DNA from: CAIQPS01 sp963843455
GTDB taxonomy: Bacteria > Actinomycetota > Thermoleophilia > RBG-16-64-13
Assembly: GCA_963843455.1 (NCBI GenBank)
Contig: CAWJKE010000007.1
Location: 1 to 64,000, forward strand
DNA: 64,000 nucleotides
Direction: 5' to 3'
Part shown: in pieces, positions 1 to 9,539 of the stretch
Layout: every line of letters starts with the position of its first letter
Position numbering within the stretch: position 1 is the stretch's first letter
Made by a program: the position numbers and the translations under genes
Notes under the pieces: model-generated
Told to the model about the DNA's origin: nothing
The model's input: only the letters and a program-made list of their open reading frames with translations
Databases searched by the model: none

Positions 1-64
1 AGGGAATAGCGGAATCACAGAGAACAAGCAAGAGCGGAATCTTGATAGACGCGGAGACTAGCAG

Positions 65-340
65 ATGCTCTGGATGCTCTGGCTCTTGGTAATTCCGGTT
101 GTCGGCGGGTGCTTGTTCATCTTCGCCCTTGGCCGTGCCGCTGCGAGACCTTACCCTAAGCCATCACCGAGGTCGGCTCGTGAACCGGAACGTGGAGAGG
201 AGTTGTCAGAGGGGAGTCCGGCCCTTCGCCGCCGCTTTGAGGCTGGTCCACTGTACCGAGGTCTCCGGGCTGAGACCGGGTACGTTAGGTTCCTAGCCGA
301 GGCACGGAAACGCCGCTCTCGCCGACATGGAGCGGGATAG
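65..340 (+). CDS. Small single-pass membrane protein, unknown
   Basis: A 91-residue protein not recognised as any family. Residues 2-24 form one hydrophobic helix with small residues; the rest is a basic, Arg/Pro-rich tail that would be cytoplasmic by the positive-inside rule. The ATG is preceded by a GGAGA ribosome site about 8 bases upstream. A second small gene follows 25 bases later on the same strand, so the two may be cotranscribed. No function can be assigned; it could also be a spurious frame, since the tail is low in sequence complexity. Confidence 0.45.
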   Translation: MLWMLWLLVIPVVGGCLFIFALGRAAARPYPKPSPRSAREPERGEELSEGSPALRRRFEAGPLYRGLRAETGYVRFLAEARKRRSRRHGAG

Positions 341-365
341 GTGACACGACATTGACAGGTGGACG

Positions 366-653
366 ATGAGCCGCAAGGGATGGACCGGATGTGGCCCCGT
401 GTGGCCGAAGGTGTTCGAGCCTATCGGTGACGAGATGCTGCTCGAACATGCCCAGCGCGTGGCCCTGTCCGGCGTCATGCTCGAGGCCCTCGCGGAGAAG
501 CACCCGGAGAAGTGGGGCCTTGTAGCGCACGAGGTGCAGGCCAGCATCCTAAACGCGTATAAGTCCTGCAACGTCGAGCTCCTGGCTGACACCCTGGCTG
601 TGATCGAGAAGTTGTACCACGACATAGCCCGAGATCACGGTACGTCCCCCTAA
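366..653 (+). CDS. Hypothetical small soluble protein
   Basis: A 95-residue, mildly acidic protein with no signal peptide or membrane segment and no recognisable motif. From residue 20 on it reads as a helical protein with regular hydrophobic spacing and balanced composition, typical of real coding sequence. AGGTGG lies just upstream of the ATG, at slightly short spacing. A clear hairpin terminator starts about 37 bases after its stop, supporting transcription of this gene and the preceding small membrane gene as a unit. Confidence 0.5.
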   Translation: MSRKGWTGCGPVWPKVFEPIGDEMLLEHAQRVALSGVMLEALAEKHPEKWGLVAHEVQASILNAYKSCNVELLADTLAVIEKLYHDIARDHGTSP

Positions 654-689
654 AGCGTGGGGTCCTGACCACCGATGTTAAGGCTTGGC

Positions 690-734
690 CCCGCCGGCAG
701 CGAGCAATCTACCGGCGGGTCTTCCTTTTCTGCC
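690..734 (+). terminator. Rho-independent terminator after the two small genes
   Basis: Perfect 8-bp stem CCCGCCGG (690-697) / CCGGCGGG (712-719) with a 14-base loop, followed by the T-rich tail TCTTCCTTTTC. It lies between the plus-strand small genes and the convergent glycosyltransferase. Confidence 0.7.
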
Positions 735-853
735 ATCGCGCAGACCAGCTCACTACGAATGAGCGATTCCTGTGCGGCAAAGACGGAAGGGGACCTACGC
801 CGCGGGAGGATTCACCGGAGCTTCAAGGAGAGCGAAGTGGTACTTGCCTCTCT

Positions 854-1783
854 TCAGCAACCTGGCGCCGACGTGGGAGAGACGAGATGCTCGGTGCAGT
901 CCTGAGCGTCTCGTACAGGCACTGTGGGGTCCAAGCACGTCTGCAGCCACTCGGGGACTGGCAGTTCGCGCTGAACCGGAGTCTTGTCTCGATAGCGAAC
1001 TAAGTCTGCCAGGAACACAGAATTGCCTGCCAAGTAACGTCGCCACAAGCGTCGCGGTTCTGACCCAAAGCGGAATAGCCACTCGAGTCCTGCCTGACGC
1101 ATCCATTGCGGTGCCCGGCGCTTGTTGCCCGAAAGGAAGTCAAACGCGGCGCCAACACACACGATCGGGCGATGGATGTCCGCGCACCATCGCGCGGCCC
1201 ATACCTCCTGTTTGGGAGCAGAGACCCCAATCCAGACGATGGCGGGATTCGCGGCCCGTATTCGATCGATCATCTCCCGGCTCTCCTCGTCGGACCAGTC
1301 ACCGGAAGGAGGCGTGTCGACGCCACAGACGTTGAGCCCCGAATGACGGGCGCGGAGGGCCTCGGCAAGCTTGCTGGCTACTCCCGGGCCTCCACCAAGC
1401 AGGTAGAAGCCCGTGCCGTCACCGGCCGCTCGGGCCGCCGCCTGCTCCATTAGGTCGGGTCCCGGAAAGCGCTGTAGGCCTGCTTGTCGAATCAGGCGAG
1501 CCCCAAAGGCGATAGAGGCGCCGTCAGCAACGGGAAGAACCCAGTCGTCTCCCCGCAACATGTCTGCGTACGCGGGGCTCTTACGGCGGAGTGTGGCCGA
1601 GTAGGCGTTCACAAATGCGTAGACTCTTGGAACCGCATCCCAAGCGTCTCGCCACAGCAACTCCATGAGTGAGTCTGGGCTGCTACGTAGGACTGGGAGA
1701 CCTGCAACGAACACACGTTCAGCCGAGGGAGTTCGGCAGAAGCCCTCAACCCCGGGAGATCTGTCAACCGTTAGTGTGGACAC
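854..1783 (-). CDS. WecG/TagA/CpsF family glycosyltransferase (GT26)
   Basis: Probable membrane-associated glycosyltransferase that adds the second sugar (ManNAcA- or ManNAc-like) to a lipid-linked primer in exopolysaccharide or teichoic-acid-type synthesis. Family signatures are present: a VFVAGLPV start of the domain, ADGASI, PGPDLM, GVSAPKQE and the C-terminal block with LEWLFR, EPRRLWRRYL. The frame stays open upstream to 1969, but a GTG at 1783 preceded by GAAAGGA gives 309 residues, nearer the usual 240-300, so I use it. It is divergent from the sugar transferase at 2058, which would make the lipid-linked first sugar; the two probably serve one polysaccharide pathway, although no polymerase or flippase is in the window. 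Confidence 0.85.
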   Translation of the reverse strand: MSTLTVDRSPGVEGFCRTPSAERVFVAGLPVLRSSPDSLMELLWRDAWDAVPRVYAFVNAYSATLRRKSPAYADMLRGDDWVLPVADGASIAFGARLIRQAGLQRFPGPDLMEQAAARAAGDGTGFYLLGGGPGVASKLAEALRARHSGLNVCGVDTPPSGDWSDEESREMIDRIRAANPAIVWIGVSAPKQEVWAARWCADIHRPIVCVGAAFDFLSGNKRRAPQWMRQAGLEWLFRFGSEPRRLWRRYLAGNSVFLADLVRYRDKTPVQRELPVPEWLQTCLDPTVPVRDAQDCTEHLVSPTSAPGC

Positions 1784-1999
1784 TAGGTCCTTTCTGGTCG
1801 TTGCTCGCCGGTTCTTCAAGGATTGTGGCCAGCCAACCGACAACACTGATGAGACGGGCGCTACAATGGCTTCTCGGTCCCCGGCCGACCCAACTGTCCC
1901 AAGCGGTTCGTGGCACGAATCGTCTTGGTCGCAGGAGGGTAAGTACCCATTGTCTCCAGTCTTAATCATACTATGTATTCTACTACAACGAAAATTGTG

Positions 2000-2028
2000 T
2001 TGAACATGTGGCTATTCTCTTCTATAGT
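2000..2028 (+). promoter_or_regulatory. Sigma-70-like promoter of the sugar transferase
   Basis: TTGAAC (2000-2005), a 17-base spacer, then TATAGT (2023-2028), in a locally AT-rich stretch of a GC-rich region. Predicted transcription begins near 2035, just ahead of the GGAGGAA ribosome site (2048-2054). This rules out the possible TTG start at 2028, which lies inside the -10 box, and supports TTG at 2058. Confidence 0.6.
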
Positions 2029-2057
2029 TGAGTTCCACGCTCTTTCCGGAGGAAAGT

Positions 2058-3563
2058 TTGCATAGCAACACCGAAGTTCGGGCGGCCGCCCGAGAGGAAG
2101 CCGCCTTAGGGTACGAGTGGCTTCGCCGTCCGCGCCGGCTGCTCGCCTTGCTCGACGGGTTCGCTGCGGCGCTTGCGCTGTTGGCTCTGCTCGCGATGAG
2201 CAGCTGGCGTCCGATGGCCGACGCGGATGCAGCCCAAGCCGCCGATCTGGGCGTGGGATTCATCTTGGTGCTGACGATGGTTCTGGGGTTTCGCAACGGG
2301 CAGTACACCAATAGCCGGCGGTTGTCACGCTTCGCGGACCCAGGCGCACTCGCCACCCACCTCCTCGTTGCAACGAGCATCGTCGCGCTCGTGGCCTTCA
2401 TAACAAAAGGCTTCTTCGTGGGCTCGTTGGATTTCTCCAGGCTCCTGGTGGCCTCGAGCCTTGCCATCTTCTTTGTGATCGGGGCGTCGACCCGGGTGGC
2501 CCTTGCCATGCGGCAGAGGTCGCTTTTCATGAGCGGTGTGGCCTTTCGAAAAGTCCTGGTGCTTGGTGACGGCTACGCTGCGGGCGAGTTCATCGCCTTC
2601 CTGGCCAAGCGGCCCTGGCTGGGTGTCGCCTGCGTGGGCCGGCTCGAGTACCGTCCGCCGACCGAGATGATCAACGAGGCGCCCCCCGGGCCGAAAACGC
2701 CGGTTCGCATATCAGCCACGTTCGAAGGCCTCGAGAACCTCGACCGGTCTTGGACGGCTTCTGGGGCGAGTGAGGTGGTAGTCGCGCTTGATGCCGAGGA
2801 TCAAGCTCTCTTGCCGGAGGTCGCCAAGCTTCTCTCGGTGTCGCACGTGCCGTTCCGCGTGGTCCCCTCGCTCTTTGAGGAGAGCTACCAATCCGCGGAG
2901 CTGCTCGGGTACGGAGAACTCCCCGTCATCGACGTCGATGTCGACCCTCTCAACCGGGTGGAGCGGGCTTTCAAACGAGGGCTGGATCTCGGGGTATCGA
3001 GCGTTCTTCTGGTGCTCGGATGCATACCCTGCCTCGTCCTTGTTGCGGCGCTCAAGCTCGACTCTCGGGGGCCCGTGTTCTACAAGCAGCCACGGGTCGG
3101 CAAGAACGGGCGGCGCTTCCTCATATACAAGTTTCGAACAATGGTCGTGAATGCCGACGCCCTTCTCGAGGAGTTGGCGGACCAGAACGAGAAGGGTACT
3201 ACCGGCCAGCTCTTCAAAATGAAAGCGGATCCGCGGATTACTCGAGTCGGCCGCTTCTTGCGCAGGTGGAGTTTGGACGAACTCCCGCAGATCGTGAACG
3301 TGTACAAGGGCGAGATGAGCCTGGTGGGGCCCCGGCCCCCGCTTCCCCGCGAGGTGGACAAGTACTGCTCGGAGCATTTCTGTCGGCTCAAGGGGCTACC
3401 CGGTATCACCGGGCTTTGGCAGGTCTCGGGGCGCAGCAATCTGAGCTTCGAGGAGATGGTCAAGTTGGACAAATACTACCTGGACAACTGGTCCCTGCGC
3501 CTGGACCTGACCATCATGTTCAAAACGATCGCGGTGGTGCTCGGCCGCAACGGCGCCTACTGA
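2058..3563 (+). CDS. Undecaprenyl-phosphate sugar phosphotransferase (WbaP/EPS type)
   Basis: Integral-membrane enzyme that transfers a sugar-1-phosphate from a nucleotide sugar to polyprenyl phosphate, the first step of exopolysaccharide assembly. About 501 residues: four N-terminal membrane helices (roughly 25-140), a Rossmann-like CoA_binding_3 region (about 160-280), a fifth helix near 310-330, and the catalytic bacterial sugar transferase domain with GPVFYKQPRVG, YKFRTM, the DELPQ block, GPRPP and PGITGLWQVSGRS. The TTG at 2058 is chosen because GGAGGAA sits 5 bases upstream and the promoter overlaps the other candidate start at 2028. Divergent from the WecG-type transferase. Confidence 0.9.
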   Translation: MHSNTEVRAAAREEAALGYEWLRRPRRLLALLDGFAAALALLALLAMSSWRPMADADAAQAADLGVGFILVLTMVLGFRNGQYTNSRRLSRFADPGALATHLLVATSIVALVAFITKGFFVGSLDFSRLLVASSLAIFFVIGASTRVALAMRQRSLFMSGVAFRKVLVLGDGYAAGEFIAFLAKRPWLGVACVGRLEYRPPTEMINEAPPGPKTPVRISATFEGLENLDRSWTASGASEVVVALDAEDQALLPEVAKLLSVSHVPFRVVPSLFEESYQSAELLGYGELPVIDVDVDPLNRVERAFKRGLDLGVSSVLLVLGCIPCLVLVAALKLDSRGPVFYKQPRVGKNGRRFLIYKFRTMVVNADALLEELADQNEKGTTGQLFKMKADPRITRVGRFLRRWSLDELPQIVNVYKGEMSLVGPRPPLPREVDKYCSEHFCRLKGLPGITGLWQVSGRSNLSFEEMVKLDKYYLDNWSLRLDLTIMFKTIAVVLGRNGAY

Positions 3564-3632
3564 GCGACCCGGCGGCTCGGGGAGCTACCTCGTGCCGACG
3601 GCACCCGTCGCCACCCGACTCTGCCGTTAGCG

Positions 3633-4984
3633 TCAGTAGACCCCGTAGTCCCGCGCTGCCTGGATCATCGCCCGCATGTTCTCGTCCCTTGCCCTGATGG
3701 ACGACGGCGCCGCTGTCAAGGATGAAACCGCCGCCCGGCGCGGCCACCTCTATCAGCTTGCGACAGTACTCGCGGACCTCACCAGGGCGTCCCCGTCTGC
3801 AGGAGCGACAGCGGGACGTTGCCCTGGAGCGCCGCCACCCGGCCAAGCGTCGCCTTGGCGTGAGCCATATCGGTTCGATCGAGAAGCCAGACGGTCCGGC
3901 CTCGGGGGAGGTCGGCGGCGATCCGCTCCAGCCGGGAATCCATCTTTCCCTCGGCGAACAGGACGGGGATGAAGCCCTCGTCGATCAACCCCAGAAGCAC
4001 GGTGCGGAACGTGGGCCAGTAGAACGTCTCGAACTGCTCCATGCTCATGTGGGCGTCATCGCCCTTGTGCATGGGCCAGAAGAGACAGGGAGGAGTCTGC
4101 GGCGTCGTCTTGTCGAGCGTCCAACGGATCATCAGGGGCGCGAGCCGCTCGCAGGCGGCGACGATCTTCTCCGGGCGGCGGTACAGATCGAGCGATATCT
4201 CGCGGGTGCCGCGGAGGAAGTCTCCCAGGAGGTCGAACGGCGCCCTCGCCTGGGGACCGGCGAAGGGAGGAAAGCCCAGGGTCTGAAGCCGCGCGTTGAC
4301 CGCGGTCACCCGAGCGCGCCACTCTGCCGCCAGCTTGCCGGCCGCCATCAGGCGCTCCAAGCTTTCGACCAGTTCAGGCTTGGCGAAGGTCTCCACGAAG
4401 CTCAGCGCCTGGGTGATGGCGACCGGGTCGAAGACGCTGCCAAGCTGGGCCAGACCCGCAAAGGCGCTCCCCAGACGGGGCAGAAACGTGCGCAGCATGA
4501 AGTCGCTGGGATCGTCGATCAGGTGGTCGTATTCGTCGGCGCCCATCCGCTCGGCCTCGTTGTACTGAAAGCTCGCGTCCCGGGGGATGCCATGGCCGGG
4601 CCACGAGTAGGGCAGGTAGTCGAGCAGATCGAACACCCTTCCCGGGGTCGTGGCCAGTCGGGGGCTGACCATGGAGTCGGGCTGGAACTCCAGGTTGAAG
4701 TCGACGAACGCCTGGCTCGCGCGCTCGAAGTCGTACATGCCATCGTACGGGGAAAGGCCGGCGCGCGCGAGCGGGTACAGTTCGGTGACGAGTAAGGGTA
4801 CGGGGACCCGGTCGGGCGTCTTCTCCAAGAGGATGGCGTCAGCGAGCCGCCGCACTCGAGCTATGTAGGCCTCTCCGGCCTCGGCCGACGCAAACTCGAC
4901 GGCCGGGTTCAGCCAGGCGTCCAGCCGGTGCTGGAGTTTCTGGTCGGGGGTCCATTCGGACCATGCTCTGTCTGACGCTGCCAC
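3633..4984 (-). CDS. Uroporphyrinogen decarboxylase-family (corrinoid) methyltransferase, two frameshifts
   Basis: A URO-D-fold protein closely related along its whole length to the methyltransferase at 36663-37997 (shared blocks YSWPGHG, YQYNE, LGFPPFAG, QGNVPLSL, GGFILD and the final YGVY). Such proteins move methyl groups between donor, corrinoid protein or CoM-like acceptor. Two single-base insertions, near 3784 and 3687, break the frame: the first gives a TGA after GTP; removing both restores a product ending in DYGVY. GTG at 4984, with GGGGAGG 8 bases upstream, gives a length (about 449) matching the paralogue. It has no corrinoid partner nearby. Either sequence error or a recent pseudogene. 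Confidence 0.75.
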
Positions 4985-5149
4985 GGGCGTCGCCTCCCCA
5001 GGGTGTCTTCGCCCCTCACCTGCTGCCATGGTACAGACTTCTCGGGACCCCAAACTCCGATGTGCCCGCCGGAGAGCGTTGCCACGGTCCGGCATCTTTC
5101 TTAGTATGGGTCTTGCCGGTCACGCCGAACGCCTGCGGAGGGACGCGCT

Positions 5150-5983
5150 ATGAAGAAGACCAGGGTGGCATTTCTCGACGGTGGCACAATGGCCCTCCTT
5201 GACTTCAGGCTCTTTTGGGGACGGGGCACGGCCGAGCTCATACGCTTCGCCAGCTACGCGGTGTTGGTGGATCACGCGGACGGGCTGTTCCTGTTCGACA
5301 CGGGGTACGACCACGAGTTCATGGAGAAATGGACGCCGCAGGACAACGCGATCGCCACACCCGACCAGGCGGTCGTCCCGCAACTCGCGAAGCTGGGCGT
5401 GAAGCCCGCCGACATCGACTGCATCATCCAGTCGCACTTTCACATCGATCACGTGGGGGGCAACAAGCACTTTCCGGACGCGACCATCGTCGTGCACGAG
5501 AAGGAATACGAAGCCGCGAAAAACCCGGCACCGTTCGAATACCAGAGCTACTCCGATCTGAGCTTCGACCCGGAGTTGCACAAGCTCAACTTCGTCGGCA
5601 CACGCGACATCTTGAAGCGGGCGGGCACCCCTGCGGAGCAACCCGCAGCGGACAAGTCGCCCACATACAATTTCTTGGGCGGTGACACGGAATTCGCCAA
5701 AGGCCTCTGGCTCTACGACGTGCCGGGCCACTCGGCGGGGCAGATGGCGATGATGGTGGAGGTGGGGGACCGTAAGCCCATGTTCTTCCCGGCCGACGCC
5801 TGCCACCTGCCACGGCATCTGGAGGAGATGATCGTCCCCAACTTCCACGTGGATCCGGTCGCCGGCTATCACTCACTCGAGAGGGTGAAGGACCTTCGCG
5901 CGCAGCACGACGCAGAGATCTTCTGGGGCCATCCTCCGGGCGATTCTCTCGTCTACCGCAGCGCACCGGAATGGTATGAGTAG
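5150..5983 (+). CDS. Metallo-beta-lactamase-fold lactonase (AHL lactonase-like)
   Basis: A 277-residue cytosolic zinc hydrolase. The HxHxDH metal motif appears as HFHIDH (about residues 96-101), with a later metal-binding His in PGHSAGQ, an Asp in FPADA and the last His in WGHPP, the set seen in N-acyl-homoserine lactonases and 4-pyridoxolactonases. The family opens lactone rings, but the real substrate cannot be deduced. It stands alone on the plus strand between minus-strand genes. Start: ATG with GGAGG about 8 bases upstream. Confidence 0.8.
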   Translation: MKKTRVAFLDGGTMALLDFRLFWGRGTAELIRFASYAVLVDHADGLFLFDTGYDHEFMEKWTPQDNAIATPDQAVVPQLAKLGVKPADIDCIIQSHFHIDHVGGNKHFPDATIVVHEKEYEAAKNPAPFEYQSYSDLSFDPELHKLNFVGTRDILKRAGTPAEQPAADKSPTYNFLGGDTEFAKGLWLYDVPGHSAGQMAMMVEVGDRKPMFFPADACHLPRHLEEMIVPNFHVDPVAGYHSLERVKDLRAQHDAEIFWGHPPGDSLVYRSAPEWYE

Positions 5984-6028
5984 CACCTTCCCTGGGCGGC
6001 CGCCGCAGGCGCCGGCTCCGCTAAGGGC

Positions 6029-6808
6029 TTACCAGGCCAGGTAACCCCCGTCGATCACCAACTCCGTGCCGGTGACGAACTTGGATTCGTCGCAGGCCAG
6101 GTAGAGCACGCCGTAGGCCACGTCGATCGGCTCGCCGTAGTGGCCCAGGGGCAGGCGGCTCAGGATCCGGGCGTGGAACGCCTCCGGGCCCTCGGTGGAG
6201 TCCTTGCCGACGTTCTCCAGCATCGGCGTCCACAGCCAGCCGGGATGGACTGAGTTCACCCGTATCTTGTCGGCCGCGTAGCAGATGGCGTCCGACTTGG
6301 TCATCACTCGAACGGCGCCCTTGGCCGCGTGGTAGAGGAAGGGGGGAGGGACGTCCATGCCGCCGGCTATGCCGTATACCGAGGAGATATTGACGATGCT
6401 ACCTCCGCCGCCCTGCTGCATGTAGGGGACGGCGTGCTTGGTGCACAGGAAGACGCCTTTGGCGTCGACGTTCAATACCCTGTCCCACTCCTCCACGGTG
6501 ATCTCGTGGGTGGGTTTGGGCGCGCCGGTGATGCCGGCGTTGTTGACGAGGATGTCGATGCTCCCCAGGCTCTGGAAGACGTCGGCGCAGACCTGCTTGA
6601 CGTTATCCTCGACAGTGACATCCATGTGGAAATAGTGCGCGGAACCGCCGGAAGCCTTGATCTCGTCGGCCGCCGCGGCCCCGAGCGCGTCCTGGATATC
6701 GGCGATGACGACCTTGGCGCCCTCGGCGGCCAGGAGCAGACTGGTGGCCTTGCCCAATCCGGTCGAACCCCCCGTGACGATCGCTACTTTGTCTTGAACT
6801 CGGCCCAT
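6029..6808 (-). CDS. Short-chain dehydrogenase/reductase
   Basis: A 259-residue classical SDR. The cofactor-binding TGGSTGLGKA (residues 12-21) is followed by the NNAG block and the catalytic Tyr and Lys in YHAAKGA; the C-terminus ends with the usual TGTELVIDGG. Asp after the second strand (IAD) suggests preference for NAD over NADP. Substrate unknown: it could reduce or oxidise a sugar, steroid-like or hydroxyacyl compound. It is separated by 22 bases from the downstream fusion gene on the same strand, so the two may be cotranscribed. Confidence 0.85.
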   Translation of the reverse strand: MGRVQDKVAIVTGGSTGLGKATSLLLAAEGAKVVIADIQDALGAAAADEIKASGGSAHYFHMDVTVEDNVKQVCADVFQSLGSIDILVNNAGITGAPKPTHEITVEEWDRVLNVDAKGVFLCTKHAVPYMQQGGGGSIVNISSVYGIAGGMDVPPPFLYHAAKGAVRVMTKSDAICYAADKIRVNSVHPGWLWTPMLENVGKDSTEGPEAFHARILSRLPLGHYGEPIDVAYGVLYLACDESKFVTGTELVIDGGYLAW

Positions 6809-6830
6809 GTGTCCCCCGGTGGTCGGTGTG

Positions 6831-8663
6831 CTAGGGCACCTGCTGCTTCGAATCTACCACTCGGTCCGCCGGGGAGCGAGAGACCCGTAGCTCGGTGACC
6901 GCGCAGTAGTCCTGCTCGATGGAGAAGATGCCCTCGAGCGGCAGTCCAAAGAAATGGGCGAGGATCACTCGGTTCACCCCCTTGTGCCCCACGATGAGCA
7001 CCCGCCGATGCCCGGCGGCCAGGCTCGCGTCGATGAGGCGGAGGAACTGTGGGATCACCCTCGCCTGCAGATCTGCGAAGCTCTCGCCCTGGGGGAAAGG
7101 CCGCCCGACCACGTCCTGCTCCCGCTCGGCATGCTCGACGGGATAAGCCTGCCCGGCCTCTTCCCAAGTCAGCCCCTCCCAAAGGCCCACGTCGATCTCC
7201 CGGAGCCAGCGCTCGGCCCGCACCGTCACCCCGCATTCCTCGGCGACGATCTCCGCGGTCCGAAGGCATCGTCTCAGATCGCTGCAGTAGACCGCGTCGA
7301 GATGGGCGCCGGCAGTCGTCGCCGTCAGCTCGCTGTGCGAGCCCCTTCGCCTGCTGCTCGCCGACAGCGCCGAGCTCGGGGTCGGCCTGCCCCAGGAACC
7401 GCCGGCCGCCTGGTCCGGTCGGCTCGGCGTGCCTGGCCAGGAATATCGATAGCCCCTGAGGCGCGCGCTCTACCGGTCGCGCATTCCCCTTGAGGTCCTC
7501 GAGGACTTCATCGACAGGCCGGCCAAGCGCCGCATTCACTTTCTCGGCTATCACCCGCGCGTCCCCGATCCTGGCCCTGATCGCCGCGGCCCTTTCCGGG
7601 CTGGGCCCCGCGTTCTGAAGCGCCCTGGCCTCCCGTCCGTCCAGGCCCACCAGTTCGTCGTCGGCCACGAGCTTGTCGGCCAGATAGACGAGTTCTGCCT
7701 CGGTGACCCCCGGCATCTGGGCGAATTCGGGCGTCAGCTCCATATGCCGGCCGACCACGGCGCCCAGCCGGGGCAGCCCGAGATGGGCCAGCAACTCCTG
7801 GGCAAGGGTGGCGTGGTCGGGCAGGAGCCGCGCCATGTCGTGGAGGAGGCAGCCTGCCCGCACCAGGGCGACGTCCAGAGCGGGCAGGTGAGGCTGGAGT
7901 GCTTCGGCAAGCCTTTCGCCGACCGCGGCCACCGCCCGGCAATGCTCCACCACGTTGGTCGGCGTGCCGGCCGCCCCGAGGATGAACACTTGCCTCGTCG
8001 GTGGTCAGCGAGGGTTCCTCACCTTCGAGGATGGCCGCAAAACGGTCGAGCATCCGGTGCTCGTCCGGGGTGTCCATATCCATCAACACGGTGAGGTCCC
8101 GCGTGTCCACCTCCACTGCGTCATCGGGAAAAGCGCCGAGAAAGGTCTGCAGGTCGCCTGCTCTATCGGCCTCGAGCAACGGACGGATGTAGCCTGCCGA
8201 GAGAAGGGGAGGATGACCGCGGCGGCCGCAGCAGACAGGGTAGACGATCCCCTTGCCGCTCCGCTCGAAGTGGTCAGGCCAACAGGCGGAGGACCCGAGG
8301 CGTCACCAGCGGGCAATCGACCGGCAGGACGAAGAAGGCGTCCACGTCAGCACTCAGAGCCGCCGCCCCCGCCCGAACGGAAGAGAACATGCCGGAGTCA
8401 TAGTCCGGATTGTGGGCGCGATCCACCTGGAGACGGCTGAGGACGGGAAGGAGCGCTTCCGGGTTGTGCCCGGTAACGACGACCACCTGCCCCGCGCCCG
8501 CCGCGCGAAGCGAGGAGACGACCCGCTCGATCGCCGTGACCTGTCCCACCTGTAGAAGGGGCTTGCTCGTGCCCATGCGTGACGAACGTCCCGCGGCGAG
8601 GACCACCGCCGCCGTCCGCGTCGCTCCCTGTGTGGCTTTGCCGTCTATACTCCCCGTGGTCAT
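6831..8663 (-). CDS. MobA-like NTP transferase - HD domain - histidine phosphatase fusion, three frameshifts
   Basis: Three domains in one repaired frame of about 609 residues: a MobA-like nucleotidyltransferase (VVLAAGRSSRMG, then LPVDCPLVTP), an HD-type hydrolase domain (LVRAGCLLHDMARL) and a C-terminal phosphoglycerate-mutase-like phosphatase (LARHAEP with the catalytic His, and VGHKGVNR with the second). This matches the three-domain architecture of the DVU_1551-type NTP transferases, found near molybdenum hydroxylase maturation genes. Single-base insertions near 8276, 7990 and 7333 break the frame; deleting each restores continuous homology. No molybdenum hydroxylase is adjacent, though the window holds a molybdopterin formate dehydrogenase. 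Start ATG 8663 is tentative because no clear ribosome site is visible. Confidence 0.75.
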
Positions 8664-8696
8664 GAGGGCGATTGTAGCCGACAGGGGAGAGGCATC

Positions 8697-9077
8697 ATGT
8701 TCAAGCGCATAGACCACGTCGAGATAGCGCCGTCGGATTTCGAGCGCTCGATCGCGTTCTACAGCGACGTTCTCGGATTCGAACTAAAAGAACGCATACC
8801 GATCGGTTCGCCGGTCCTCAAGCAGGTCGCATATCTCGGACTGGGCGACACCACCCTCGAACTTCTCGAATACGCCGATCCGGCTCCTCCCGATCATTCG
8901 ATCCGCGTGGGTTACCGTCTGATGGCGCTCGAGGTCGACGATATGGCGGAGAGCCTCGCCTTCCTCGCCGAAAAGGGCGTGGAGCCCAGCCAGCCGCCCA
9001 TAGACGTCGGTGGCGGGTCTCTGCGGGCCGAGATCATGGACCCCGATGGGTTGTCCATCGAACTGAGGCAGTGGTAG
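8697..9077 (+). CDS. VOC (glyoxalase/bleomycin resistance) family protein
   Basis: A 126-residue single-domain vicinal-oxygen-chelate protein with the paired beta-alpha-beta-beta-beta pattern. It opens with FKRIDHVEI, giving the first metal His, and ends with the MDPDGLSIEL block containing the last Glu. Members are lyases, isomerases or dioxygenases, or bind drugs; methylmalonyl-CoA epimerase and lactoylglutathione lyase are related, but no feature singles out either. It is divergent from the NTP-transferase fusion, with 33 bases between their starts. GGGGAGAGG precedes the ATG. Confidence 0.8.
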   Translation: MFKRIDHVEIAPSDFERSIAFYSDVLGFELKERIPIGSPVLKQVAYLGLGDTTLELLEYADPAPPDHSIRVGYRLMALEVDDMAESLAFLAEKGVEPSQPPIDVGGGSLRAEIMDPDGLSIELRQW

Positions 9078-9128
9078 GCCGGCGACCGGTACCGCCTGCA
9101 CGGGGTCCGGCTCCGCGCGCGGCCGGCC

Positions 9129-9521
9129 CTAGAACAGCCCGTTGTCGTTGATGGGCGGGAAGAGCTCTACCGGGATCTCTTGGATGACGTCCCAGTGCTC
9201 GACGACCTTACCGTCCTCGACCCTGAAGATGTCGACGATCTGTCGTCCCGGGGTGCCGGGCACGACCACCGAGTGAACGTGCAAAGCCACGAGGTCGCCG
9301 TCGGCGATGACACGTTTGACCTCGTTGCGGGCGCCCGGGTACCGATCGTGGCGGAACCGGATGAAGCGGAATAGACCCTCGGGTCCGTCCGGGACATGGG
9401 GATTGTGTTGCACGTATGTGTCGCTTAGATACTGCCTGGCCTTGTCGACGTCCTTGTCGTTCAGCGCCGCTTCGTAGAACGCCAGGACTATGTCCCGCGG
9501 GGACGACTTTGTCTCTGTCAT
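9129..9521 (-). CDS. SnoaL-like / NTF2-fold protein
   Basis: A 130-residue cone-fold protein of the SnoaL-like polyketide cyclase group. It shows the usual opening (FYEAALNDKDVDKARQYL), QHNPHVPDG, then HVHSVV, the DIFRVEDGKVVEHWDV core and a PNDNGLF-like end. Proteins of this group are often orphan hydrolases or isomerases of small cyclic molecules. It is the last gene of a minus-strand run after the VIT transporter. ATG preceded by GGAAAGG. Confidence 0.8.
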   Translation of the reverse strand: MTETKSSPRDIVLAFYEAALNDKDVDKARQYLSDTYVQHNPHVPDGPEGLFRFIRFRHDRYPGARNEVKRVIADGDLVALHVHSVVVPGTPGRQIVDIFRVEDGKVVEHWDVIQEIPVELFPPINDNGLF

Positions 9522-9539
9522 GTGCGGACCTTTCCTTGG

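Noticed and set aside
3593..3605. GTGCC-GAC-GGCAC hairpin after the sugar transferase as a terminator
   Set aside because: Only a 5-bp stem with a 3-base loop and no T tract; too weak to support.
3722..4795. Long plus-strand open frame opposite the URO-D methyltransferase
   Set aside because: It mirrors the codon positions of the minus-strand gene, is rich in Arg/Gly/His and shows no domain; a GC-rich shadow.
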